A model generated the notes under the pieces. That model ran no database searches and was not told where the DNA came from. It saw only the letters and a program-made list of their open reading frames with translations. From positions 54,664,918 through 54,728,917 of the forward strand of contig CM019216.1 in NCBI GenBank assembly GCA_009741485.1: a stretch of DNA of 64,000 nt, written 5' to 3'. This stretch comes from Malurus cyaneus samueli (lineage: Eukaryota > Chordata > Aves > Passeriformes > Maluridae). The position numbers and the translations under genes are program-made. Positions 51,401-64,000 of the stretch are shown in pieces. The first letter of the stretch is position 1. Each line of letters opens with the position of its first letter.

Positions 51401-54400
51401 TTTCCTCTGAAACCTTAGAAAAAGCATTTGTGGCTACTTATGTGACGCTGCACTCTGATTTTCCTCGGTGGCAGACTCCACCTTCAGTGTTCAGTGTGAA
51501 TAGTGATGAGGTCCTTTAAGAATTTACTGAAACTTAAACCAGGCTGTACCTTGGTATTGCATATACTGTGTATATAGCCACACAAATGCTAGAAATTAGA
51601 CGAAGATCTGTTTAGTAAAAGGAGCAACCTGGGGTGTGAGAACAGGCAGGACAGAGTCATGAAATCTACACTTAACCACTCAGTCTTGAAGAACTCCTGG
51701 GACAAGGACTCCAGAAATCATTGACTGTGTATCCTGATTGCATAGGCCATGGCAAAATGGAGAAAACAATCAGTGGAAGGTGTGCCCTAAAAAGACTGAA
51801 TACCAGTCTTTGGAATTTGATCCTTGCTATTAAAATATGTAGTAAGCAATAGAACCAATAGAACTTTTTTTCAACAGAAGATATATCTAAAGTTATAGTT
51901 GGAAATGAGAGCTGAAAAGAAAATTTTGGTTTATTAGGCTAATCAACATCATAAATCTTATTTCACTCATTTAATGCTGTCTTCTTTTAAGCAGACATCA
52001 TCTCTTAATTCTTTCTTTGTAATTGTTGTGTTGCCAGCTCCCAGGACAGTCCTGTCAAACGCCATTCTGATGCTGTCTTCACTGACAACTACAGCCGCTT
52101 CCGAAAGCAGATGGCTGTGAAGAAATACTTAAACTCAGTTCTAACTGGAAAAAGAAGGTACCACAAGAAAGCAAATATGTATGTTTCCACACTTTCGTGG
52201 CATTAAGACAGAAAAGGTTTACATCCATGTATGTGTACAGGGAGGACAAGCAAAAGGCACTGAACCTTTATGACTTCATAGCATTGTTTATATTATGGCT
52301 GTCAAATACAGACATTTTCTTCCTGACTGAAACAGACACCACAATCAGATTAGGGTAAAAGAATAAATAGGAGATGGCATCTGGCAATTTTAAAAAGCTT
52401 CCAACAGATTCTTACATTGTTTTTATTTTTAAAAAAAAAAGCTTCTTCAGGAAAAATTCCGCAGAGCTATGGAACATGAACAACAATTTTATTAAGAAGT
52501 TTGTTGAAAATTTGCCTCCATGTAAAGACGTGAAATGAAAATTTAGAAGTCCCTGAAGGACCATATGTCCTAATCAGTGTAGGTGAGAAGTGCCAGCGTA
52601 CATTTTTGTAGACCTTGTATTCTAATTGTATATTCATTAATTTAGACAACTTTTGAATAGCATGTCTCTATTCATTAAACATGCTATTTCATATGTTTTA
52701 TAGCACTTGGTTGTAAGTGTAAGAAAATGTGCAGAAAGTATAGTTAGAAGAAGACTTTGCTTTCTTGCTTTTTCTTCTGAGAGAGCAATAAAATGTATTT
52801 CTGATCCACAACAGCCAGGAAGAGCTAAACCCCGCTAAACTTCGAGATGAAGCAGAACTCCTTGAACCATCCTTTTCAGAAAACTACGACTCTGTAGATG
52901 AGCTGCTGAGCCACCTCCCACTGGTATGCCAACATTTTCTTTCCTCTTGCTCTCCGTTGCTTTACTTGACTCGTAAAATTAGATTAATTGTACATGAAGT
53001 GTGGCCTATCAGAAAATCAGAATAATCTAGGAAAGAGAGTCACGTTCCATGAAAAGCTTTATGTTTCTACAGAGATTGTGTCTGAATAAAATAATAATTT
53101 TAATAATAAGCTCTAAGTTATCCCATGATTGCCACTGTTGAAAATTCCTAATTAAATGGCACTGTTAATAATGCATCTAACTCACTGGGGTGTTTCAACC
53201 AGTGTGCACTGCAGCATAAAACCAGAACTGACTCATTTTTAAATTACAAAGATCATTATTCCTTCAAAGAATAAACTTGAGGATATTTCTTTTAATTAAA
53301 AAAAATGCTTCAGATTTTGTTGAACACCTTTTTCATTAGTAAGGAGTAGAATTAAGATTAACAGCAACATGAACCCTATGAATTAAGAAAGCACTTGACA
53401 TGCAAATCTTGCACATACAGTTTTCCATTTAGCTACTACTACTTTTTCTAAAATCATTCACCATTATTTTTCTTTGGTTTGTTGAAATGTAAACCCTTCT
53501 ACATCAACACTGGCAGGAGCATAACTTTGAAAGGGTAACAGAGCAGCGAATTTGGCTATTCTTGAAAGTATGTTATGAAATTGATGATAGGATGGTTTTG
53601 TCATTCAGCTGTGTTTCAAACACAAGTAAGAAAAAAGATTAAAAGGCTATTTTTGAACCTTTATTTTTTTGGGAGGAGGAGGGGTGGTTGGAGATGATAC
53701 CAGAAAAGACATTTCTCCAAATTTTGTTTCAAGACAGAAACAAAATGAGAAAATATTTTCCTTTCCACAAATGTGGCATTTCCTCTAAAATTCCCAAAGG
53801 TTATAAAGGACATAAACATGCCTTGAGGAAGTTACAAATTTAAAAAAATTTAAGCAACATGATAACATGATTCTGGAAAGAAATGTTCTTTCTGGACAAG
53901 ATTAAAATGAAAAAAAAATCTGCCCTTGGATTTTGCACCTTCTCAAAGTTCTCTCATTGACTAAAGGAGAAAGAGTAGTGGTGCAGCAGGTTGCAGATGT
54001 TTTCCTGAAAACATGTTCAGTCCTTTCCTTTTTTATTGACTTCCCTGATGAGGCAGATCTGCCTGTAGGTGACTCAGTATTGACTGCTGCTTGTCATTTG
54101 ATTGCAGTGCCCCGTTGTTAATGTAGTGTGGAACGAGCAACCTGAATTTGTGTATCCGCTTCAAGCAGACAGGTTTCTTTTCAAAGTGAGCAGTTTTGCA
54201 CTGTAGGCTAACCTGCAGTAACATTTTTATCTCTAGTCCTTCAACCTTTCTTTTCTCATGCTACAGTCTTGTCTGACTGTAATGCCCACCAAATTCCTGT
54301 GAACATCCACATTTCAGTTTGTCAGTCCCAAGCACAGCAGTTGTTTTATATCAAGTGTTACTTTTTGTCTGCTGTCCACTCTTATACTCCTCATGATGCC

Positions 54401-54458
54401 ACTGATTACAAAAGTGACTTCTAAAGCACATTTCTCCTTTGCTTTTCAGGACCTCTGA
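48338..54458 (+). CDS. VIP: VIP/PHI precursor gene, coding span (six coding exons)
   Basis: This span encodes prepro-vasoactive intestinal peptide, a secretin-family neuropeptide precursor processed in neurons into PHI and VIP, ligands of the class B receptors VPAC1 and VPAC2. Coding exons are 48338-48444, 49911-50051, 50433-50537, 52038-52157, 52815-52923 and 54450-54458. Exons 3 to 7 have good acceptors and donors and their phases join without a break. Mature VIP (52063-52146) matches chicken VIP as I remember it, including SRFRKQM and the C-terminal YLNSVLT followed by GKR. The odd part is exon 2, where the signal peptide is split over three frames and the donor is not GT. The precursor would be about 194 residues once those base losses are allowed for. 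Confidence 0.93.
48445..49910 (+). other. VIP: VIP intron 2
   Basis: The intron is GC-rich for its first 350 bases and AT-rich after that. The 3' end is a normal TTTCTCCAACAG acceptor. The 5' end lacks GT. No other feature is recognised. Confidence 0.7.
49911..50051 (+). CDS. VIP: VIP coding exon 3 (N-terminal propeptide)
   Basis: The exon is bounded by CTCCAACAG and ATAG|GTGAGT. It reads (R)[18 protein letters not shown]... through [19 protein letters not shown] to DLSRIID, closely matching avian prepro-VIP. This spacer is removed during prohormone processing. Both boundaries are phase 2, so it joins exon 4 as AG|A = Arg. Confidence 0.96.
50052..50432 (+). other. VIP: VIP intron 3
   Basis: The AT-rich 381-base intron runs from GTGAGT to a GTCCATTTCAG acceptor. 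Nothing else is seen in it. Confidence 0.9.
50433..50537 (+). CDS. VIP: VIP coding exon 4 (PHI peptide)
   Basis: The exon encodes NAR, then the 27-residue PHI peptide (50443-50523) starting [17 protein letters not shown] and ending HSLI, then the basic site RKR and V. PHI is the second hormone of the precursor. Two points are unusual. Residue 1 is Gln (CAA at 50443-50445) where His is expected in secretin-family hormones. The residue after PHI is Arg, not Gly, so the amidation donor present in mammals (GKR) is missing. The donor is GTTAG|GTGAGG. The lack of Gly fits what I recall of chicken; the Gln does not. Confidence 0.95.
50538..52037 (+). other. VIP: VIP intron 4
   Basis: The 1.5-kb AT-rich intron ends in GTTGTGTTGCCAG. 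An 80-codon open frame at 50986-51228 has no recognisable features and is treated as chance. Confidence 0.9.
52038..52157 (+). CDS. VIP: VIP coding exon 5 (mature VIP)
   Basis: The exon encodes SSQDSPV, the Lys-Arg cleavage site at 52057-52062, and the 28-residue VIP hormone at 52063-52146. VIP starts [10 protein letters not shown] and ends NSVLT, followed by Gly (amide donor) and Lys-Arg. All residues known to matter for receptor activation (His1, Asp3, Phe6, Thr7) are present. It has SRFRKQ and SVLT where mammals have TRLRKQ and SILN, as in chicken. Exon borders are TTGCCAG and AGAAG|GTACCA. Confidence 0.98.
52158..52814 (+). other. VIP: VIP intron 5
   Basis: The 657-base AT-rich intron runs from GTACCA to ATCCACAACAG. 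It contains an A-rich run near 52430. No exon is recognised. Confidence 0.9.
52815..52923 (+). CDS. VIP: VIP coding exon 6 (C-terminal propeptide)
   Basis: The exon reads (S)[18 protein letters not shown], then [18 protein letters not shown], and ends in phase 0 before GTATGC. This acidic tail matches avian prepro-VIP. It has no dibasic site and no third hormone is released. It appears a few residues shorter than my recollection of the chicken tail around NYD-SVDE. Confidence 0.95.
52924..54449 (+). other. VIP: VIP intron 6
   Basis: The 1.5-kb AT-rich intron ends in TTTGCTTTTCAG. Nothing recognisable lies inside. Confidence 0.88.
54450..54458 (+). CDS. VIP: VIP coding exon 7 (last two codons and stop)
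   Basis: After the CTTTTCAG acceptor the exon reads GAC CTC TGA, giving the terminal Asp-Leu. The avian precursor ends LPLDL, which fits. The rest of the exon is 3' UTR. Confidence 0.9.
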   Translation, partial: DL

Positions 54459-54745
54459 AGGACACCTGGTAAAGTCTATGACAAGAACAAGCTATTTTTG
54501 AGTTCCACATAGTATTTCAAAGAGATGACTTTAGTCATCAAACCAGAACAAATATGTTGTGAAGTGAAAGTTGTGATATATTTGTTTCTTATGTAATAAA
54601 AGTTGATATTTACATTGTAAATATTACTCTAGAGTTCTCTACTGAAAGCTGTACATATGGATGCCAGTTTAACTCATGAGAAGTCTGTGAGTTCATATGC
54701 TGTAAATCCTTTACTTCAATAAATTCATTTGAAAATGAGTGTGCA
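54459..54745 (+). other. VIP: VIP 3' UTR
   Basis: The UTR is about 290 bases and AT-rich. AATAAA signals lie at 54595-54600 and 54718-54723; the second is followed by a GAGTGTG stretch that would suit a GU-rich downstream element. The end coordinate is an estimate from the distal signal. Confidence 0.65.
54718..54723 (+). terminator. VIP: Distal VIP poly(A) signal
   Basis: An AATAAA is followed about 15 bases on by GAGTGTG. An earlier AATAAA at 54595-54600 could give a shorter transcript. Confidence 0.55.
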
Positions 54746-54759
54746 GCTGAAAAGAGCCC

Positions 54760-57700
54760 ATCATGACTAATTAATTGGCTTATTTGAGGTGTGATACAAC
54801 TTCAGACAAACATGTTTGACAATAAGGATACATTTCCGGATAGCCTCATAAACAGCATGTAAAAACATGAGAAAAAAATGTGCAAAGTGTATAAAACTGC
54901 TTTACAAAGATGTATGAAGATTGTTGCCAAGTAAAAGGGAATGCTTTTCTCGCAGTTTACTAAGCAAGTAGAAAAAATTAATAAAAATTAAACATTTTTT
55001 TTTTACCTCCAGAAGCATCTTTCCCTCCTGTTCAAATTTTTAATATTTCAAAACATACAAATTATCTTGAGACCACAAAAGTCTCCTTTTCGGTTGTGTT
55101 TCAGATGCTCTGGAGCTGATAAAATGCTGAAAGAATGCAATCCCTTGACCTGTTTGATGCCTAGAGTCATCAGTCATTCTACATTTAGTTGTCTGTAACT
55201 TTGATGATGAAACTATTGCTTATATATAAAATAGATTTGAAGACAGTTTACTATTTTTTCAGAATGAATGTAATTTACAGAATATGCAGACAATAAATCA
55301 TTTTATTATCATGGCAAGCTATTACTGGTTTGAATCAGTGCTGCAGATACGTGGAACAGTAGAGGTCCCAGTAAGTGCTGTCTCTACTATAGTAATAGGG
55401 GAAGATAATATTTTTAACTGATTTATGCTTTATTATTTTTAGAAAGACAAGTAAAGAAACCTCCAGAACCCCTTTCTGTAGCTTTCTGTTATTGTAGATG
55501 ACTGTGGAACTGGAAATTTGCAGCTGTTTGATTCACAGCACTGATGTAGAAAGTAGAAAAACTTATCAGACCTACTTACAAGCTCAATTTGGAATTTCAA
55601 GTATATTTATAAATCATACATATGCACACATAGACGGTGATAAAACTGATTTGCAAGTTTCACTTACAAGTTTACTGTTCTGATTTAGAAAGAAACTTCT
55701 AACATGATAAAAATCTGAGATTTATGGAGAATAGTCCTCATAAATATGTAGCCCTCTGATTTGCAATTTTTTTGAATATTGGCAACTGCATGTCAAAAGA
55801 AAACCAGCTTTCACAGATCAAATGCTAATATTGCTATTTCTATCTAGCCTTGACAGAATCTATTTTAGCCTAAGCCAATGAATGGTTCACAAAAGTTATA
55901 TTTTCACAAAAGACATAATTTTGAAGTCTTCTCTTGAAAAGTGGTTTTCCACCCCCAAATCCTATCATATTAAGAACATCTGAAAGCAAAAACATCTCTG
56001 TAAATAGGATACTAACTGACTGATGCTATAGTACTTAATTAGAAATTTTCTTCAGTGTTGTTTGTACTGTGTTACTATTTCTGTGGGATGTAAACATTAA
56101 AAAATAAGTGAAAAAACCCAACCAGAAGCAAAACTGCATATGGTCTTTATACACAGATTAATTTTTTTTAAATGTATGTCATTCATTCAATTTTAAGTAA
56201 CAAAAATGGGAGTGATCAAAATTTTGAATACACAATTCTAGATTTTTTTTTGTAAATATTTCTTTTAATATTTTTTAATTTTGATTTCCAGCTTACCAAT
56301 AAGGCATCTGATGGAAGAACTTGTCTTCCATGTCTAATGTATTATCTTCCTGATATTCCTGATACTTTGTTCTCCATAGAAAACTGCAGAATTTGGAACA
56401 TGTATTTTCTCTATTACATGAAGATGGAGAAAAAAACAGGGACACTTTTTAGAAAATCATGTTTATATACACATGCATTGTAATAACTCAAATAATACCA
56501 TGGTAGCTTCCTCCGAGGTTTAGCAAACAGAGACAGTCTAAAATGCTTGCTAAATTTTTTGTACATTGTAGGGAAACCTAGCACTGACAGGAGAGACAGT
56601 AACCTCCAGAGTAATAATTTTTTTTTTATATTTGTGTTAAAGGATGGCTTTTAACTTGTCATAACAAGCTTTGATTTTCCATAGGAGATTTAAAGCCAAA
56701 TTAATTCATAGAAAGGAGTTAATTGTGGAAGAGGTAGCATTGTTCACCTCAAATCCTTAGGCAAGTGGCCCTGGTAAGGTTAAATGACAAAATTGAAGAG
56801 AAATTGTAGCATTCCACTGAATTATTTGATACATGCTGTCACCTTTACAGTCCATCTGCAAAATGTCATCTGAATGGGTTCAAAACATTGTATTATTGGG
56901 AAAATGAACAGGCCAGCCCCAAAGGGAGTGACCAGAGAACTTCCAGAAGGGAAAAAAATACCCAGAGGATTTAGAAGAGCACCAGTGTCAGGGAGACTGC
57001 ATCCTCCCCAGAAGGGAGGATGGAATAAAAGTGTCATGGATTATTGTTGTATATGTTAAAGAAAGATCCTACCATGTTTCTCCAGGTTTTCACTTCTAAT
57101 GCAGGATAGGGATACCTGTGGTCTCTCAGGGTAGGACTAAGTAGTTTTTGGTTTATTGAATGGGGTTTGGCTTTTAAAACTTCCCCTTAGAGCTCTTAAA
57201 GAAAGGTACAGAATCACCTTTCAGTGCATCTACACGAGAAGAGGATCTTTTCTGGTCCTAAATCCACAGAAAGGATTTGCACGCTTCTGTGCATCTGTAC
57301 ATTCATCATCCATTCAAGAACAACAGTCAGAATTGTGTATAACACCATGAGGATTACAAAAGTTGACAAAATGATTTAAAATTACAGCCAGTAAAAGCAC
57401 ATTAAAAACAAATAAAACCCTAACAGCTCCTCTGATATTTTAAATGGATTTGAGGGGCTATGAGTGTTTGTTCCTCCTGAAAATCTGAGAAAAATTTGCT
57501 GTTTAAAAATATGGAAATGGGTAACTTGGATCCAAAGCATATTTATAACTTCGTGTGTAGGTATATTGAATTATCCCCAAAAATGGACCTTTTAGAAAGA
57601 GATGTATGTGTACAGGAATAATTTATTTGCTTGCAAGATATTTGGGGCGGGGAGATTGAGGACTCTGCCAACTGCCTTTTGCGATGTTACCTACGCTTTC

Positions 57701-60700
57701 CACAATCTCTTTTATTTTTCCTTATTTTCTCTCTCCCTCCTCCACTTACCATAGGCTTTCCCATTCTTTAATAATCTCACTGTTGCTTTGTGAGTTTGGT
57801 GTATGAACGTACGCCTGTGCTTTAGAGAAGAGCAATTGCAGCAAAACTTAAATTTGTGGTGCAGCAATGTAATGACTGCCAGCCTCGTTGGTGGAGAGGA
57901 GTATTGCAGAGAAGCTGGCACAATCAGCTTTGCAGGAACAACCTGTGCTGCTCAGAAACAGCCCCTGACTTCCACTGGAGACTTCCAGTGTGCTGTGTGC
58001 CTGGCAGAGAAAGCTGACCTCTCCTTGGATACATCAAACAGATGTATCCTCCCGGAGCTTGTGCTGGCTCAGGCAACTGCAATATTTCAGGTTTTCTCTT
58101 TTCTGATCTGGAGCAGTCACAGACAATTTGCTTGTCAGGTTGTCAAACTGGTTTAGAACTGGAGGTGGGAAACTAGACACCTGTCTTTTACCTCAATCTT
58201 TAAAAAAGTACAAATAATAATTTGGTGCATATTCTCCTTCTGAAGTAAACAGGAAAAGTTTTATTTCAGTTTTGCACACAGATATCGGCAGGCCACTTAA
58301 GGAGGGGAAAAGAACAACTTTTCCTTGTGAGGATAAGTATTTTCAATAACTAAATAATCAATGTTTGTAAATAAAAATATGACCTCATATTTAAAGATTA
58401 AACTGCAAGTGATATAAATCATAGTGATACAGAAAAAAATAAAAAATCTAAATATCATCACTATCATGGGAAGAAGAATATTTTCAGTAGAGCATATTTT
58501 TGGGAAAGAATGGGGGTTCTTCTCCATAACGGCATGAAGAAAAAGAGGAAAATTACCTTGTTCTTCCCTACTGAGCAAGTTATTTAATATTAGATAAACT
58601 TTTGCATAGGATAATATGCTTAGAAGAGTGTACAAGAAGAGGGTGCATAAGATCCATTTTCTGTATCTTTTTCTGGAATGACTCTGGACATTTAGAAGCA
58701 CTATTTCACATTTCAATGAGACCACAACATCTAATAGTGTAAGTTATTTCTAAACAAGGGATACAAGTGTTTTCAGTATGTAGATGCAATTATTGAACAG
58801 TTTTCTAGTCAGAATTTGCTCTTATCCAACACATATCCTATTTTTGGAATGGGGGAAAAGCAGAAGAGAAGCTAAAAACAGTCACTCTCTTCTGTTGGAT
58901 GAAATGTATCAGTGAAGATCTTTCTACTTAGGAAATGTACTCAGAGCAGCAACTTTTTTCAGCATGAAATAGCCAAGCTGTTGACTGGGAGGTGTCAAGT
59001 TGTTACACATCAGCTTTTTGATAGAGAAGAGTTCATTTATATCAAGCCTGGGAGGCTTCTAGTTGTTTGCTTATTTCATATTCCATTGAATTGCTTTTCA
59101 CATAAAGTGGTCACAAGCATGTTTGACAGATGTCTTATCACCACTTGTTTCTATTCTAACACAGTTCTTAATTTTTCATACAGTCCCTCTTCCCAAAATC
59201 ACAGCCAGAACATCTGCACACTGTTTTAAGCAAGTAATTTTGTCTCTTATTAGGGAGAATAGAAAAGAAACTACTAGGAAGACTCTTCATAAAAATGCTA
59301 AGGATATATAATTTATGCAGAAAGACTGAGTCTTGGTTAAAAAGTAAGAGGAGTTTGAAAAATTCTAGATTTTGTATGAATCGTTTCAGTTCCATCTGGT
59401 GATTCCTTCCAGAGCAGCGCATTGTATTTGGAATTCCAAAGCTGCTGTCAGAGCTCTGGTTTTGATCAGTGAAGCCAGGAGTGAGAAAGAAGAAACTGGT
59501 AAATGCTGAGGTAGAGCAGGTGAAGACTGTCTCCAAAAGAGTACTGGATGTTAAACTTAAATATGTTTATATATGGCTGTTTGTTCCCTGTAAGTTTAGG
59601 ACTGTTGCTTTGAGAAGAAATAGTCATCTCTTGCTGTCAGAGGACCTCACGTTATGCAGGTTCATTCATTAACTTTGCAAGCTCCCTCAGGAGCACTGCT
59701 GGGTTGTTTGTGCCCTAATTCTGCAGCTGCACGGATCGAGCAGCTGTGCTTGTTGGGAACTTTCTCTTTATTTGCAGCCTAAATTGACAGACACCTTTTC
59801 AACCATTTCTTACCATCCTAATCTCCCCATAGTAAGAGTACCGTTGCTTTTCTCAAGGACCTGTATTCCTAAATGTATTTATAGCCTGCTTTTCCCCCTC
59901 AGCCTTGCTTTGTTAGGTTGAAGATACAGACTGTCTTGTCTCATCTTTTCAATGAATCCATATTTCCAAGACTGTGCTGGAACCCCATGCCCAGTAGAGT
60001 CATGTTCCATAATGAGTTTAACACTCCTAAATTACTGTTTGCTGAATAAATCTGCAAGTGTCTTCTTTATTGTAGACATTTAGGAAAGGTGACTAGGATT
60101 TTGAGGGCCTGTGTCTTGAAGGTTTTGGAAGAGCTGATTTTTCAGTCTGGCTATTTTTTTTTGTTGTTGCTGCTTCTCACACATTTGCAAGTTTTCAAAA
60201 GTGGAGGAAACAGAATCACTGAGCACTTGCTATAGGATACCTTTTTCAGAGTGAGTGAAGGGGGAGGCACTCAATTCAATCTGAAATGCCTGTAAAGCAG
60301 CACTCCATTATTCAGCAGGAACTGCCCAGATTATTAAGTGGTTTCACCTAGATCTCTACATCTTTTTTATGCACTTATAGCCTGCATTTTTTAATCTAAC
60401 TTCCTTAACCTGCTGCCAAGGGAAATGACAAATGCAGCCCTCGTGTTGCCATTCCATCCTCTGTGACACTGGACAGACAGGTGACAGCAGCAACAGCCCT
60501 GGTTCTCCTCTGACTTTTGGCAGCCTAAGGAAGGGAAAAGAGATCAGTTCACAGCAAAGCCCCAACATATGATAAAGGAGATTAGGGTAGAAACAGCAGC
60601 TATATGTCCTCTGACTTCCCCTGTGAGTAGTGAGTGGTACAGCTGACACACTGGCCCATCATCCACATTAATTCTTCAAAAGGAAGATGGAAGAGAGCCA

Positions 60701-63700
60701 GGCAAGCACTCACTTGTGCATTTATGTCATGGATATTAAAATATCATGCTAAAGAGTAGTGCCAATGACGCTGAGGGGCTGAGGGTCTCCTTTCATCCAT
60801 AGCTAAAGGATTACAACAGGGATTACCTTCTGGATCATTAGTCCACTGCTGTGCAGGAATAAAGAAATCCAGCTGGGTTGACGACTTGGGTCATTGCTCT
60901 TTGATTTATGATTCATACCCTGTTCAGTACAGGTGAGAATACAAGTGCTCAATGTACCCTGCTTTCATAGACAAGGGGTTTGATTCTGTAAAGATCAAAT
61001 TTAATTGGGTATTGCACATTCTGTAACTTTCAGGCTCCATTTAAATGTATTTTCCCAAAGAATGGCTAATTCAAAATTTCATTTCCCTGGCCTTAGCGCT
61101 GTTGAATAGCTTTTTCACATTTACAATATTCTGAAGGGTTCTGGATCATATATGAGATAATTAGATTGCTTTTTGGTGTTGGAACAAACAGAACTTCACC
61201 TGGTAAAGTCAGAATGACATTTGAATGGGACTTTTCCTTGGCTTTGCTTTATAAATAGGTTTTCAGGATCAGAATAATAAGAAAGCACATGGCCACTAGA
61301 CAATTTATCTCTGTAGAAAGGACTAATCCATATAAATGTTCTATGTTATATTTCTAATTACATTACCTTTTAAAGATTCCCTGAGAGAAATCTATCAGAA
61401 ATTCTACTTCAAAGACATATTGAGTTTTATACTGATTTTATGTTCACTCTTCAGTGTAAAAACAGCATGCTACATAATTATAATGCATACAGACTATTAA
61501 TTTTTTTTCTATTAAAAAGTGAAGAAATCAATGAAGGAGAACCTCTCTTGTCCCAACTTTATTCTGTAGCTGCAACAGCAGACCACAGTGGAAAAGATTA
61601 TGGTTTAAAGTACTTCTACACTTGCTCTGGTAAAATTTAAAGCAGATTTTAATCTAGATTGCTAGATTACAATTTGCAAGAGCTGTGCATCTGTCAGGTT
61701 TAGGAATTACAGTCTTCTAAATTCAGCCCAAGACATAGGTACAGAATAAAGAGCATTCTTTTTGACTAGCTTTAACTGTCAAGGATTTTTTTTCTTGTGT
61801 ACATGTCCCTGACTACTCACTATCCACATAAACAAAGTAATTTGAAAGAAGATCTCATTGGAACTTATTTACATCACAAGATACATCGTAGAGTGACATT
61901 ACAAGAAGGAGACAATGGAGTATTATCCATTGTGGGAGAATCTGCTACTGAAAAAAATAAGAGCAATCCAAGTTCTAGTAATTTTTAAATAACATTTGAT
62001 ACTTAATTGAATTAAACACATATTTTTTCTAGTTTCTACACTGTCATCTTCAGAAATAGAGACTTGGTTAGAAAGAAATTTTCAGCTCAAACGTTGGAAA
62101 AAACTTATTGTTTTTAAAGCTTAGATGCACTAGATATACCCTATTAACCTGTTAGAGTAATTTCCCATATTCAATATAACCAATAGGAAAAATGACTTAT
62201 TTTTTATTTTTGCTTTTTGGTCTGTTTCTTCTATGACAAATTTTTAGATATGTATAGATTAATGACTTTTATTCAGACAATAATTTGAAGCAAACCATAC
62301 AAACAAGTAACCAATGACATCTCGTTTAGCTGTAAATTTCCCTTTGAATTCTCCAGTTTAGATATGAGCTTAAACATATTGCTAATGTTTTGCACAAGGA
62401 AAACAAATAAAAATAAATTAAAAGAGAACTTATCTTCTATCTGTACTTGGTAGTGGTAGAAAGTTTTAAGCTGAACTATTCAAACACACATACCAAAATC
62501 TATTTAGACTTCTTAAAGCCATTTCCATTGTAACCCAGGACAATTAATGCTTTCAGTCTTGTTTTCCTTTTGCTAGTATTGACTGTCAGCAAACAAGAAT
62601 TAGAAGAAGCTGGATTTTGAACAGTGTTCCAAATAACTTGGTTTAGTTAGGAGACAATTTATTTAATTAACTAACCACTCATCTCCGGTCTAGAAAATAT
62701 TTGGAGACTGTTTGAAAGCAAAGTACTCTTCAGATACACCATTATCTTTCTATTTTGATGAAGGAGCCAGCATGTCTATGACTTCTCTGTATTATTGTGG
62801 CTTACAGGAATGTGGCCCTTTCTCCAGACACACAACTGCTGTAGCCACAGCTTGGATGGAGCTCACTGTTATTACTTACGTCAAAAATAATTGTGTGGAG
62901 TTAAATTTAATTACTAGGAAAATAGTGATTTCATGTGTTTCCTGATATTTAATATTCCTGGTTACATTTCTTTTAGTTATGAAGATCTTAAAAATACTTC
63001 CTTAATCCTGTAGACATAAATGACTGTTGCTATAACTGTAGAATGTAATCAAAACCACCACTTTTGTATTTTTTCATTGAGTCTTATACTAAAATAATGT
63101 ATTAGTATTAAAAAATAGAAGCCTGGTGAATTGGATTTTTATTTTTATATTAAATATAAATAAAATTAAAATAACACCCTAAAGGTGATATAATTTGCTT
63201 CCATAATTTTCATAATTTCTCCTTTATTCCATCAAGAATAAATACAGGAGAGAAAGAAAACATAAACCCAAAAGTTAATGATTGTGGAAGATAAGTTTGT
63301 GCAAATTAACAGAGAATAAATTTAGGTGAAAAATGAAATGATGTTTCTAGCTATCATAGAGCTAAAATTACAGAAGAATATTCCATATGAATTTTAAGCT
63401 TCTACTTCATAAATTTAATACTTTTATGAAATTGGTAATTTGATATGGTTCTCCTGTGATCACAAGGACTAGATCTCTGATATCCAAGGGATCTGAGTGC
63501 TGTATTCCAAATCAACATGAAAGAGAGTCACATATCAGCAAATAGTAAAGCTTTTCACTCTGGATATCTGTAATTTGTCAGAGTTTCACACTGGCTATTT
63601 TGTTGTATAGATTTACACATAGAGAGAAACTTAGATGGTTGACAATATTGCAGATGCATTGATTTCACTTTTTAAAATCTATCAGTAAAGGCAGAGATGT

Positions 63701-64000
63701 AGAGAATAATCAGTATTTTGGGTCACAAAATTATTCTAGAGACAGTGAAATCTCATACATACATAAATTCCACTCAAAACTAATAAGGTCTACATTTTTA
63801 GGTAGAAAAATATAGCCATTTTTAATGTTGCATGATAAAATACAATTGGGAAAATATGCTTTGCTGCATGTTTATTAATTCACTCAATGTACATAAAAAT
63901 AAATGCAGATATCTTTGCACTCACTCTTGTATCCACAGTTGTCTTTCTAATTCTTGGCAGGTTTTGGACTTTCCAGGGAAAATGACAATCCGAAGAAAAC
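54760..64000. other. Intergenic DNA downstream of VIP
   Basis: The AT-rich DNA contains no exon I can assign. FBXO5 follows VIP in mammals, but nothing here resembles its F-box or zinc-binding region. Open frames such as 57803-58156 (+) and 58297-58725 (-) have no recognisable family. An imperfect AT palindrome lies at 63135-63172. Confidence 0.65.

Noticed and set aside
54760..64000. Possible FBXO5 exons
   Set aside because: FBXO5 is the next gene in mammals, but no matching protein sequence was found on either strand.

Overview
The window is vertebrate nuclear DNA, almost certainly from a bird and probably a songbird. It is AT-rich, with long introns and intergenic stretches, GT-AG splice sites, a CR1 LINE tail ending in the typical ATTCTATGATTCTAT repeat, and two solo LTRs of a retrovirus-like family that I associate with passerines. 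It contains two genes, both on the + strand, in the order MYCT1 then VIP. This is the same neighbourhood as human 6q25 (SYNE1 - MYCT1 - VIP - FBXO5). I could not recognise SYNE1 or FBXO5 exons in the flanks.

Layout: 1-12.5 kb is intergenic, with a 10-base N gap at 2695 and the CR1 tail at 10.7 kb. MYCT1 has a very small first coding exon (12791-12842), an intron of about 18.3 kb, and a second exon (31104-31636) that encodes nearly all of the protein. Its likely 3' UTR runs to about 34.1 kb. The intron holds an LTR (26786-27286, minus orientation), several small tandem duplications, an (ATT)n microsatellite and a 20-base N gap at 30859. The 34.1-45.5 kb interval is intergenic; it holds the second LTR (37787-38380, plus orientation) and an exon-like anonymous open stretch near 43.7 kb. 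A GC-rich, CpG-rich block (about 45.8-48.8 kb) contains the VIP promoter, with a cAMP response element, a GTGATTGC element and a TATA box.

VIP has seven exons over about 7 kb: a 5' UTR exon, a signal-peptide exon, an N-propeptide exon, a PHI exon, a VIP exon, a C-propeptide exon, and a last exon with two codons plus 3' UTR. The VIP hormone and its Gly-Lys-Arg amidation/cleavage site are intact. Two features stand out. The signal-peptide exon reads in three successive frames and lacks its GT donor, which is probably a sequence error in GC-rich DNA. The PHI peptide begins with Gln instead of His and has lost the Gly needed for C-terminal amidation.

Beyond 54.8 kb I see only AT-rich intergenic DNA. 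No operon, CRISPR array, RNA gene or novel multi-gene system is visible; the notable material is in the VIP precursor and a few unexplained segments.
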